Source: Mucidula mucida (Eukaryota; Basidiomycota; Agaricomycetes; Agaricales; Physalacriaceae). From it: DNA of 20,191 nucleotides. Both the position numbers and the translations under genes were made by a program. The stretch's first letter is position 1. Every line of letters starts with the position of its first letter. Of the stretch, positions 9,202-18,826 are shown piece after piece. The stretch covers positions 1-20,191 of the forward strand of contig JADNYV010000609.1 of the NCBI GenBank assembly GCA_015501055.1. Direction: 5' to 3'. The notes under the pieces are model-generated. The model ran no database searches. It had not been told where the DNA came from and saw nothing but the letters and a program-made list of their open reading frames with translations.

Positions 9202-9470
9202 TTATACGAGTACCACTAAACGCTGCGTGAGCCCAAGGACATAAATAGATGTAACGTTGATTGGCAATGCCCTTCCGACCGTCTCGCGCTGCACCTCAGT
9301 CTTGGCTCGAATTGGAATCGGATACCTACCAAAGAGTCATTCATATCACCCTTGAGTAGCATGCACGACGGCGGATGAAGTTCTGAATGCTCCCGCAATA
9401 GACGTACTTCGTCTACTTGAACCCGAGTTGCCCGGCCTCTCGCCACACAAGCTAACACAAACGCTGTCAT
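9202..9470 (-). CDS. possible small two-exon protein (75 aa) or exons of a longer gene
   Basis: Exons on the minus strand would be 9470-9330 and 9288-9202. The 41-nt intron has a strong donor (GTAGGT), a branch-like CTGAG and acceptor GTGCAG, and joins in frame (..GDMNDSL | RETVGRALPIN..). The product begins MTAFVLACVARGRATRVQ and ends in a hydrophobic stretch (TSIYVLGLTQRLVVLV). I do not recognise it. An upstream open stretch at about 9555-9735 (FVVDVNVMDIKVGEHLFFHL) reads like coding sequence on the same strand, so these may be the last exons of the spliced gene starting near 11 kb. The linking introns could not be fixed. Confidence 0.25.
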
Positions 9471-9883
9471 GTCATGATCTTCCGACGATTTTGAATAAAC
9501 TTTGGTAACACAGAGAATTATCAAAAAGGACTCGCATCAAATTCAAAAAGGCTTGGGTATGTACAAGGACTGTGAGAGTAAATACCTCAAGACATCCACC
9601 TTGGATAGATGGAAAAATAAGTGTTCCCCGACTTTGATATCCATGACATTCACGTCCACCACAAATCTGCCACGAAAACCGCCTACAGAGGACAGCGACT
9701 TTGGATGGGCCACATCATCGAAGCTTCAGCCGTCCAATGCAGGCATTATAGTTGTAGAACTCGAGAAAGAAAACTTTTCCAGACCGCCTCTGAGTTAAGA
9801 CAGAGGTCCCTTCTATTGCAGCCAGGGCGCGGCACGTCCATCGATGACATAGGGAACAGCCATCGTCTGAGGTATCGGATGCA

Positions 9884-10993
9884 CTAGTGGGCCCAGGCGG
9901 CCTTCCCACCAGCGCACGAAAACGATGTCTCGTCAGAACGTGCCTCGGTCACAGAAAAGAAACATATTCCCAAGAAAGAAATGGAAATGGTGTTGAGCTT
10001 TTCGTCAAGTCGCCGCCCAATCTGTGCGGCCTGGTGACTTTGCTCTAGCTGTTTCTTCATCAACAAACGGAGAGGTGGGTGTACGAGAAGACAAACATTC
10101 TCGAGCAGAAGACCACGGCCTATAGCTTTATCGGCGTTGTTGACTAGCTGCTTATCAGAGGCCGCGTGAGCCAGACGCTTGTACGGTGATTGACTGTCCA
10201 TAGTCTCCGCAACATGTCGAAGATTGTCAAAGGGCCTAGACTTAGACTCAGTTGTGCCCACAGTAAACCTCTATCAACAGAAACGTACCGCTGCAAATGG
10301 CGAAAATGGTCAACAGACTGAATTTCGTCCACGAAAAGGTTCAACTCCTCTCGAGCCTCACTGTTTTGGTGACATTTCTGAAGAGCTTCATGAGTATGTA
10401 CATCACGCGGTAGAGTCTCCCGCCTACATCAAATGCAGCTGCTGCGACAGCGACAGCCTTTGGGACGATTGATAGAGGCGAAATGACAGGAATACAGTTC
10501 AGTAGGGTCTCAACAGCGCAAGACATGATGCGGCTATATTTCGTCCAACGAGGCGCAGACGTAGGCATGCTGATTATGATGGACAGAAACGTCCTTGGAG
10601 GCGTCAGATTCGGTACCAACGGAGCCCACAGCACAGAGCCGTTGTCTTATGGCTTGCATCGACGCCTCATCATGCTTGAATGAATGCCAGAAACGAATGA
10701 GGGCAGCTTTGTGTCGGTGACGATAGTGCATGACGCTGTGCGGATCAAGGATTAGTGACCACTGAATGAGCTTCAAGAGACATACTCTTTAACAATGTCT
10801 TCAATCATAGCGAGGCGGATTTTGACATGGTCATCGGGAGCAGCGTTGCCGGTCTCGGATAACAGCTGTAGGAGTGCATCCGTTGTCTGCTGTACAGTAT
10901 CTGTACACAAAGAGCATCGAGAGATCTGGAGCAGAATCAGTCAATTCCGAAAGGAACTCTACGAGCGAAGAGCTCACCATGTTCGATCGACAT
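9884..10993 (-). CDS. multi-exon helical-bundle protein, STAND N-terminal / MLKL-NTD-like, or a recent relic
   Basis: Several minus-strand exons join in frame. 10993-10978 (MSIEH) joins 10900-10786 (QQTTDALLQLLSETG, KIRLAMIEDIVK) and then 10735 downward (HYRHRHKAALIRFWHSF). A second block has exons about 10526-10428, 10377-10289 and 10235-9884, with introns of 50 and 53 nt (donors GTAGGC and GTACGT). It reads SCAVETLLNCIPVISPLSIV.., then KCHQNSEAREELNLFVDEIQ, then RPFDNLRHVAETM and DKQLVNNADKAIG. The series (hydrophobic helix with P-x-SPLSIVPKAV, charged helix, PFDNLRHV helix, soluble helix) matches the four-helix N-terminal domain of fungal STAND/NLR-like proteins, related to the MLKL bundle that drives membrane-disrupting cell death. 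I could not connect the two blocks near 10530-10600 or find a NACHT domain. The model is partial and family assignment is by pattern. Confidence 0.42.
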
Positions 10994-11656
10994 ATTGTCT
11001 GCAGAGGGTCAATGAGGTACTGCCGTACTTCTTGTGAAGCATCTACAGATGCTTCTCCTAGCCGGTAACAAGCTAAGCGGAGCCTGTCCTTGTTTAAGCG
11101 CCGCTTTTGGCGCATCCTTCCGATATTCGATGACAAGGAGTCAGGACAGAGATGCAGGCAGGGAGTTGATGATAGATGATGTTTATAGTATTCACAGTGC
11201 TGTAGTCCACGAAGAAGCTGTCATACTTAGGCTGTGCTTCACACAGCTGATGGCGAGTGGATGTAAGCGCCGTGGAGTCAAGATACAGCTAATCAAGTAG
11301 AAGATGAGTGCTAGGTCAAAGGTCGCCTAACATCACTGCATCGCATCAGCACGAGACAAAGAAGATAAGTAGTCAGTGCAGGATCAGGCGTAAACTGGGG
11401 AGCGCAAATGAGCTGCTAGTAATGCGTGACTTAGAGAGGGACCTGGGAAATCGTTTCGTTTGCGACTGATGATGAGAATACCTCTCACTGGCAGCATCTT
11501 CTGCGCGCGCCAGAAAACGGTGTTAGCTCAGGCATTCGCGAGTTATGAGCAGTGTCAAAGAGAGGTTAGTATGTCAGAACGAGGCCGTTGCAACAGGGGA
11601 TGAGGGGATGGACTTAAGTGAACAGAGGCGCGCGAAGCGCGTCTCTCTGTTTGTGA
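10994..11656. other. no gene supported
   Basis: A minus-strand frame at about 11000-11130 (YRKDAPKAALKQGQAPL) could be an upstream exon of the helical-bundle gene if an intron spans 11046-10999 (GTAGAT..CTGCAG), but this is speculative. The rest (11140-11656) shows no open frame of note. It holds the GC-rich hairpin at 11621-11651. Confidence 0.35.
11621..11651. repeat. imperfect GC-rich inverted repeat (hairpin)
   Basis: AACAGAG followed by GCGCGC (11621-11633) pairs with GCGCG..CTCTGTT to its right, around a GAA loop, with a small bulge. It lies just 5' of the first F-box-like exon and could form a hairpin in RNA or DNA. Confidence 0.5.
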
Positions 11657-12865
11657 GTGTTTAGTAGCCATCCCAGCCTATGCCAGCGAGCTTGTATTCG
11701 CCCCATCACTGTCCTACTTATTGACACGCTGTGCAGCACGCCTCACCACTACTCCACAGACTTCCTGAGGTTTGGCTCAAGGTTCGCAACAAGGGAATTT
11801 CCTAAACGGCGAGTACATACGTCTGCACGGGTATCTGAGTTTTGTGGTCATCCAGAACTCACGTACATGATGGCTCTTTCCATCCGTGTATGACATGTTT
11901 CGCTCTCTGCACTGCATTTAACTGACCTGAGCAATCCTCCTTAGATGCTATACTTTTCTCAGATGTTCTCGGAGAGAAACCCAAATATATCCTCCTACGG
12001 ACGCAGTGAGTACTCACCTTGGTAGACCGACTACTGCCTTTGAAAATGGTCGACAGAGTCGGATATTCCGTGATGGTGATGTCTTGAAAGGATGTGAAGG
12101 TGAGCATGTTCCTTGAAACAGTTGGATTTGGGATCGGGAGAGAACGTGAATCACATCTCGGCGGCTTCACATGTAATGAGGGCAGTCCACCTAAATGACA
12201 AGGTGTACTTTCCCGAACAACCTCATGAAGAATGGATACTCGTGCATTTTACAACTTGTGACGAGCATTTCCGAACTTGAAGTGCATGGACATGACACTG
12301 ATCATTGACGAATTCAAGGATAAAGATATCATGATGGTACGTTGTTGCTCCTTTCCACTCTGTACAATACTGACACTGCTTTATCAAGGACAAACTTAGT
12401 GGTATTGTGGCTAGCTCACTACCAAACCTAGGCATCTTAATCCTCACAATCTCCTGCGGGTGGCTCAGTTTTCGTCGAAGCGACTTTCCCAGTGATGATG
12501 GGGGCGACCGGCGCCAACACGAATACGCAGTTGTTCTTCTTCGTGCGTGTCCCACATTGAACATCATTTCTTTCAATGGCGCGCCTTATGAGGACCCTCC
12601 TGCCTACATTCAACCAGATCACGTATGGCGACGTGCCACGGTTGATGCAGGAGTAGAGGCGCTAATGTCATGTCCGGAAGTGAATATCTTCCGTGGAAGA
12701 TTGGCCAGTCTCGCACTGTGCTTGATCAGAATAAGAGGGGTTGGCTCATATAAATCCAAATGTAAGAAGTTCTTTTCGTTCATACTGTTCGCATTTAACA
12801 TTATACGCTGCTGTGAGATATACTACATAGTACATATTATTGATAAAGTCCTTCCTACGTTTTGA
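11657..12865 (+). pseudogene. degraded F-box / leucine-rich-repeat-like gene
   Basis: Two well-formed plus-strand introns are visible. One is 11888-11944 (GTATGA, branch AACTGACC, CCTTAG). The other is 12337-12388 (GTACGT, branch ACTGAC, TATCAAG). The first joins ..MMALSIR to MLYFSQMFSERNPNISSY, a phrase typical of the NP-x-I-x-SYVR segment after the F-box in basidiomycete F-box proteins. The second joins LKCMDMTLIIDEF..DIMM to DKLSGIVASSLPNLGILILT, which looks like LRR-type strands, followed by YAVVLLRACPTLNIISFNG. Between them, readable pieces (VMRAVHLNDKVYFP, ILQLVTSISELE, FPNLKCMDM) lie in three different frames at 12160-12290 with no room for introns, so the gene appears broken. No F-box core was found. 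Function would be substrate recognition for an SCF ubiquitin ligase if intact. Confidence 0.35.
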
Positions 12866-13784
12866 TTGAGAACAGATAGTGTAAGGAACTCATTAAACGT
12901 CTGCACTAATATTTACAGCGCAAGAGTGCCGGTCCATATTACCCACATTGGCTACGCGAAGCGCCATCCACTTTTCAAGGAGAGGCTTTTATGTGCGGTA
13001 AGTTACAGTGTACTCGCGAAGAGACACGATGATTCAAAAATTATGACTGCTTAGCGCGCACGGCACCAAGAGCAAGCTGCGAGAGAGCAAGTTCGAGCAA
13101 TAGATCCCAAGGAAGCCTCGTATGCTCATACAAGGACCACAGATTCGACGGACACGATGGCGTCGATCATGCGCCCAACATTCATTGCATGAGGGACTCG
13201 CATTCACCTGAAAAAAAATGGCCGGGCGATAAGACTCCAATAGGAAGTAGTAGAATACGGAAATAACGCACCAGCAATAAAAAACCTAATGACCATGCTA
13301 GTGACAGCTTACACGATTCGGTGTAGCCAAATGTAGCCGCAGCATGGTCATATCATGGCCATGTGCTGGCAAGAGCGCAGCTCAACACACTGATCCCGAT
13401 TTAGGCAACACGTCGACCGTACCACCAAACTAGCAATCCATGCCCAAAGGGCCCCAAGGGACCAGGGAAAAGATCGCTCCCAACCCCGCGCTGAACGCCT
13501 CGAACACCGATAGCAGGGATCAAGAGCATCAAACTCGACGGAATGACTTCACACACCCTCAGACTATCGATGAGTCGTCTTGGGGCTGAACATGTGAAGA
13601 TTAACTACACTCGCGAAGGCGGACAGCTGTCCTGTACGAAACGAGGACGCAGCGTTGACCATGGTGCGAAGGCAAGGTGCTTTCGGCAAATTGCGATGCC
13701 CTGGTCTGCGTGACGTTCAATCGTTTGGCTATCCTCAATTTCTGTCTCACAAGGATAACTACACGACGTCTACGTTTTAGTAAG
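12866..13784. other. about 0.9 kb without a supported gene
   Basis: No long or spliced frame is convincing. A 29-codon minus-strand stretch near 13425-13515 (VFEAFSAGLGAIFSLVPWG, then a stop) is hydrophobic and reads like coding sequence, but no partner exon was found. The inverted repeat at 13289-13351 is the only structured element noticed. The 3' end of the cysteine synthase gene begins at 13785. Confidence 0.4.
13289..13351. repeat. 11-bp perfect inverted repeat with 41-bp spacer
   Basis: ATGACCATGCT at 13289-13299 is the exact reverse complement of AGCATGGTCAT at 13341-13351. No target-site duplication was recognised around it. Confidence 0.6.
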
Positions 13785-15872
13785 TCAGGAAGTCACAACT
13801 GGAGCTGATTCCTTCCAAGAACCCCACAGTCCGCTCCTCTTCCACTCTTCACTTCCGCCCATAACACAATGCGCCTTCACCTTGCGGTTACGCAAAATGC
13901 TCATCGCCAATCTCCCGATATGTCCCCGATGAGAAAGCGTCAACACGACTTTGCCGGTCAATTGTGATCCCAGAGCCGTGTCGTGATCACCAAGCTCCTT
14001 GTCCAGCAGCTTGAACTGTCTGACCATCGTCGGTGGATCCTGGTACGGATTCAAATCCTGCAGAGAGTCGACCGGAAAGCTGATCGCGCCGGGAATATGG
14101 CTGCTGTTGAACGCTTCTTGGTCCCGTAAATCCAGCACTACAATATCGGCGTGGTTGAGTTTCGCATTAAGCTCCTCATCCGCCGTCGCTACGCCTTTCA
14201 CCGGCGCGATGCCAACGACCTTTGGAGGCGTCCAATTGGGGTCGAAAAGCATTCCGTGTGCTTGATCTGGAGGGACTTCCCAGTCGATATTGTATCTATC
14301 GAAGAACTTCAGTAATCGTTACATGGTCGCTGGTGGTGAAGGGACATACGGGTATGGATCCACGTCTAGCAACTCGGCATTGTTTACCTCCGGGAAATAC
14401 GATGGCCCCAACTTTGCCATATAGTCGTTGATATACTGGAATGGCTGGTCACAGCAAATAAAGATACCTATATGCCGACCAGTCAATCAACAGGCGGTAG
14501 GCCAGAGAGATCCGTAGCACTGACAAGGTATCTCCCCATCTTCGTTCCTCAAAGAATCAAGCCGATTCTCCGCTTTCTCTCTTTCCAGGTACTTGATCAA
14601 GCCGAGCAGTGCGAGGCCAGAGCTCGGTCCAACAAGCAAACCGTTCCTGCAGAGCTCCAAACTCTTTTCGAACGACTCGAACGAAGCTATTTCCTCGATG
14701 CCGTCAACCGAATCGCGCCAGGGGAACTCGACCGGGGCTAGCAAGCTGAATGAACGTGGACCGGGGACGCGGTCATCAGGCGCTGTGCACACCCTAGTTC
14801 GACGATTAGCGTAGTATTTCTGGCCAACATACAAACATACCCAACTCTGGTGACGGACGGCTTCTTCTCCTTCAAATAAAGACCAGTTCCCGTCATCGTG
14901 CCTACAAGACCTGATCAGTCCTGCGGCACCAAGTAACTCGCACTCTTGAAGTTGCTAACCAGATGTTCCGATAGAGGCCGAAAAGACTTTCAGCTCCGGT
15001 AACTGCTGGAGCAGCTGTGGTCCCGTCCATCGCATATGAGATTCAAAGTTCTACGTGCGGTTGTCAGTGGAGTTCAGCTGTTGTGTGTCATATATACCTG
15101 AAAGTTGGAGTACTGATCTGGGTTAAACCAGCCTTCTTGTTGTCCATGCACAGTGGCCTGGTATATGCCTCCGTTTGGATCAAGCGGTTCGGGTTGACCG
15201 TGACCGCCAAATACAGTTCTGTATAGAACTAAGTATGGGCTCAAGAGTAGGTGCAGGAATAGACGGTTTACAGATCGAGGCCCTTATAATGGAAGTGAGT
15301 TCCAAGTATCAATGAAGGCGAGAGACTCACGAAGAACCGAAGAAGGTTGAGCTTCGCCTCAGACGTCTTGTTGGACATGTACGCCTTAACCTTGGGGATG
15401 CCCATGATGTTCGCGATGAGGCTCAGCGATATGACAGTGCTCCCAGAAGAATATTCGACAATCGTATGGGTATCACGCGTGATGCGCCCGTCTTCCTTGC
15501 CGCGCAGAACCATGTTCAAAGCTGTAGATAAGGGGGACATCAGTCGTGAAGAAAGGATAGGCGGCGGCGATACACACCAGGCAGCGCTTTGACGTTCGTA
15601 GCGGGTAAGCAGTTCATGAGTTTGGCGTATATTCTGACACCATCTAGCAGCGCGTCCGAATCAGGACTAGGCGTTGGTCTTTACAAGAAAACTGACCATC
15701 GCGCAGGGGGTTCAAGCGTTTTGGGAGCTCTACTAGCTATCACCGCTTGTCAGCCCTAAACGTATCAATAGAAATAGATACCCACAGGAACTGGGGGATT
15801 CTTGTCGGGGTCGTAGTAGTCGAGGAGACCCTCTTCGCCAGAGTACACATTCAAGACTGGGTCTGCAGGCAT
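13785..15872 (-). CDS. cysteine synthase (PLP fold II) fused to a C-terminal rhodanese-like domain (520 aa, 11 exons)
   Basis: Exons (minus strand): 15872-15782, 15729-15697, 15643-15578, 15521-15331, 15282-15272, 15218-15098, 15050-14960, 14901-14841, 14793-14525, 14467-14350, 14295-13785. Introns are 47-58 nt and every junction is in frame. The N-terminal two thirds is a cysteine synthase/O-acetylserine sulfhydrylase-type domain. The likely PLP lysine is Lys60 in NVKALPA, the substrate loop is SSGST (88-92), the PLP phosphate loop is GTSGTMTGTG (199-208), VPGPR lies at 231-235, and GPSSG (277-281) is the usual fold-II Ser site. The C-terminal rhodanese fold has VVLDLRD (to 409), SHIPGA (416-421) and MGGSEEW. 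The active-site loop reads LSHRGHIGR, so Ser472 replaces the sulfur-carrying Cys. It would make cysteine or a related beta-substituted amino acid from an activated serine and sulfide or thiol. Exon 5 is an 11-nt microexon. A broken paralog lies at 18827-20191. Confidence 0.88.
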
Positions 15873-16196
15873 GGTTACGTGTTTGAAGAAAGTACTATCG
15901 TTCGCCTTTAAACATCGGATGTATTCATTTGCAAACGACGTTCTTCAGTTCATTTCAGCGGACGAACCAGCAGGAGGACTAAAAGGTTATGCCCCATTAG
16001 GATGACTCCTGAGAAACCAACTTGTACTAAAAAAATTCTTTGTTAGCGTCGACTTGATTGATGGAAAGAACGGGCCAGCTCACTTCGAATCCGCTCAGGC
16101 ATTTATCAATGTGAAATAATCACGGTATCCTCTCCCTTCAGGAACCATCCTGATTTTGGCAGTGCAATCAACATTTGAACAGTGAATCCACGGCTA
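15873..16196 (-). promoter_or_regulatory. intergenic region: promoter side of the cysteine synthase gene, 3' side of the MFS gene
   Basis: This 324-bp gap between two same-strand genes must hold the terminator of the transporter and the promoter of the cysteine synthase gene. No clear TATA box or dyad like the one upstream of the transporter was found; a CCG (16091) and a CGG (16123) are 29 bp apart and probably unrelated. Confidence 0.4.
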
Positions 16197-18575
16197 CTAC
16201 TCCTTCACCTCCGACTCCTGCTTCACTTTTTGAGCATTCAACCTTTCCATTGCCTCCCTTTTCAATCGATCATCGTCCTCCCGTTTCAGGGTACTATGCG
16301 TCATCAGAAACATCGAGATCACAAACGCGAACGCAGCCATTGACGCAAGAACGATGAAGACGATTCGGAAACCCTTTCGGTAACCGTCCACTAGTCTGGC
16401 CAGTAAAGCTGCATCGGCGCCAATAGAGCGTGCGGCGAGAGGATCTTGAGCTAGGGAATCGAACATCGCTTGGTCTAGATCCAGTTTGCGCAAGTTGGAG
16501 AGAAAAACGTTGGTCCTGAAATGGCGTCAAGGCGTAGAAAAGCAAGCATGTAGGGAGAAGTACACGAGGGTTCCAGATATTGCGAGGCCCAGAGTTCCGC
16601 CCACGTTACGAACGAACCTGTAGTCGTGATTAGATTGAAAGTAGCTTGGGAAGAACTTAAATCGACGACTTACGACCGCATGGAAGTGACCACGGCCATG
16701 TCTTTGCGCTCAACCGCGCCTTGAACGGCGACCAGTGACCTAAAATTCGTCAATCGACCTTACGGAGAACACACAAATCGTAGAGCATACGGCTGAAGTG
16801 TCTGACCAACACCGAAACCTGTCAGCAGCGAATAACCGACTTGCTTTCCCAGCGACGAATCTGCGTCAAGGGTGGCAAGCAACCCAAGACCGACGGCCCA
16901 CACAGCCCAACCCGTTAGAATTAGTTCCTAGAAGAGATGAGCAGCTGAAGGAGCAAGACTTGAACATCCTTACTCGATATCTTCCCGTCCAAGTAATAAT
17001 GAGGCCCGAACCAGAGGAGACGAAGGCTGCGAACAAAGCGCTGGTCAGCTGAGTTAAAAGATTAGTGAGGCGCAGTACTTTGAACTACAGTGAGCGCCAG
17101 AAGAATTGCCGCACTCTTGACGGGCGAGTAACCGTACGCTACTTGATAAAACGTGGGTAGATAAAACACTTGGACCATCGTGAGGTAGCCATTGATGAAA
17201 TGGGTGATAGCAGCCCCAATTACGATGTGTTGTCGGAAAATGTAAACTGTTGACAACGGCTCAGCGGCAGCATGATATCCAAGGAATCTGACTCACGTGG
17301 TAGGAGAGGATATTTAGGGAATTTCCCTTCCCAGATTATGAAGCCCACGGAAGTGGCCACGCCAACACACAACGCAGCAAGAACATGGGCGCTGTCCCAA
17401 AAGTAATCTGTACCGCCCCAAGTAAGCGACATCTGTGTTCATGATTGTCAGTCGTAGATATACGCGTAGATGACAGGGCCCGCGTACCACGACTAGAATC
17501 GTCGTGGCCAAAATCAGTAACGCTCCAATGAAATCGACCCGTCGAAGTTTTCTAGGACGAAATATTCAACATACAGCATCTAAAGAAAGCGAGATGAATT
17601 TACATCTTCCAGTCACCTTGAACTTCTTTTAAAGGCATGAAGAAGTGCACGCATAATGCAGAGAAGACAGTCATGGGTAGTAAGAGACGGAATATCCATC
17701 GCCTATGCGTGAATGAGCTGCTTGTCAATTAGGCGCCATCTCAAATTTACCCACCAAGTCGAATTTTGCGCGAATGCCCCGCCAATAAGAGGACCAACGC
17801 CATTTGCGAAGGCTACGGAAATACCCTGGAGAGTATTCAGGATCATGCTATGTCATGGGTAGATTGAGATATACCAGAATGCCTTGGTATTTGCCTCTTT
17901 CTCGAAGAGAAACCTACGACATTCTCAGCAGACGCGAAAAAATACGGGAGACGTGACACACGGTATCAGAGACAATGACTTGGCCTATGGTAGGCATCCC
18001 TCCACCTCCAATGCCTGCAATCTAGATAGGACGCGTCAAATGAAAGCAATATCTGGCGTGAATGGACACTTACAGCTCGAAATACCAGCAACTGAATAAA
18101 GGACGTAGCGAACGCCGACCCCAGATTGCCAATGAAAATATAAACATCAAGCCATAAAGGACCGTCTTCCTCGACCAGATATCCGACAGCCGACCATACG
18201 TCAACTGAAACGCCGTGCTCGTTCTATCCAGAGATAAGCCCCGCGTTCATTCGAAGAGAAAACACGCACATGAAGAACGACGTCGCGACCCATCCAATCT
18301 GATTCCCTCCGCCAAGTTCAGACCCGATGATGGGCAGTGCTCTGCCCCCAACTCGATCAGCAATGTCCACGAAAACGCCAGCACGCTCACACTGCAATCA
18401 TCGTCTCGTCCAAAAGACCGGTTATGCTGACCGTCGCGCACGCGAGGAATATAGTGATAATCTTCCTTTGCGGTACATAGTTTGTCTGATCTGTGGGCGC
18501 GGGAGGAGGCAAGGTGTTCTGCGGCGTCGCTGGCGCCTGTTCATTTGGACTAGCAGTTTGTACGGCGGTGCTCAT
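16197..18575 (-). CDS. DHA2-type MFS transporter, 14 TM helices, 15 exons, one apparent frame break
   Basis: Exons (minus strand): 18575-18391, 18341-18270, 18223-18074, 18021-17962, 17913-17875, 17825-17755, 17702-17604, 17551-17488, 17432-17297, 17246-17089, 17048-16974, 16927-16791, 16739-16674, 16617-16564, 16515-16197. All 14 junctions keep frame; introns are 40-56 nt. With one base restored in exon 3 the product is 561 aa, normal for the family. A cytosolic Pro/Gln-rich N-terminus precedes TM1 and the LDETMIAVALP motif (55-65). Motif A is GRLSDIWSRK (96-105), and RAIAGIGGGG and SLRERGKYQGI follow. The antiporter motif C reads GVGPLIGG and WRWIF comes next. The C-terminal TM (IVFIVLASMAAFAFVISMF) is followed by a charged tail. 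It is a proton-driven exporter of drugs or metabolites at the plasma or vacuolar membrane. A T4 run (A4 at 18135-18138) where five are expected shifts the frame: either error or recent mutation. It is flanked by cysteine synthase genes. Confidence 0.85.
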
Positions 18576-18826
18576 TGTAGATGAGGGTACTGGGGAACGC
18601 TATGGTCGTTGAAAGCATTTCGTTATGTATTTAGCTGAATCGCGTGCTAACAAGTCCGAACCAGTTCAGCTCGGACACGCGTAATAATAAATACAAGTCG
18701 CACCTTTGCCGAGTTTTTTGTAGTATTCCGCTGCTGTTTTATCACTAGACATACAAGATGGTGGAAGAGGTAAAGAGGAGAAATGTGATCTCCGGGCCGA
18801 GTCGCCAACAAGTATAGTACATTTAC
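18576..18826 (-). promoter_or_regulatory. MFS promoter region with TATA-like stretch and zinc-cluster-type dyad
   Basis: Read on the minus strand toward the start at 18575, an AT-rich TATTTATTATTA lies at about 18684-18696. A dyad with arms GTCCGA (18654-18659) and TCGGAC (18671-18676) lies about 80-100 bp from the ATG. It contains CCG-N13-CGG, the inverted-triplet layout recognised by fungal Zn(II)2Cys6 regulators, with an inner GAAC-CA-GTTC symmetry. Regulation by such a factor is inference. Confidence 0.4.

Noticed and set aside
12407..12865. 152-codon plus-strand frame as a stand-alone gene
   Set aside because: It begins at GTG just after an intron acceptor (12388); the sequence is an internal or last exon, not a gene start.
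13289..13351. Inverted repeat as a miniature transposable element
   Set aside because: Arms are only 11 bp, the interior is 41 bp, and no target-site duplication was recognised, so it is kept as a plain repeat.
14047..14058. GGATTCAAATCC, a match to a tRNA B box
   Set aside because: No A box or cloverleaf at the right distance, and it lies inside the rhodanese coding exon.
17755..17825. A further frame break at the exon 6/exon 7 junction of the transporter
   Set aside because: Using the donor GTGGGT instead of the nearby GTAAAT restores frame and the expected WRWIF motif.
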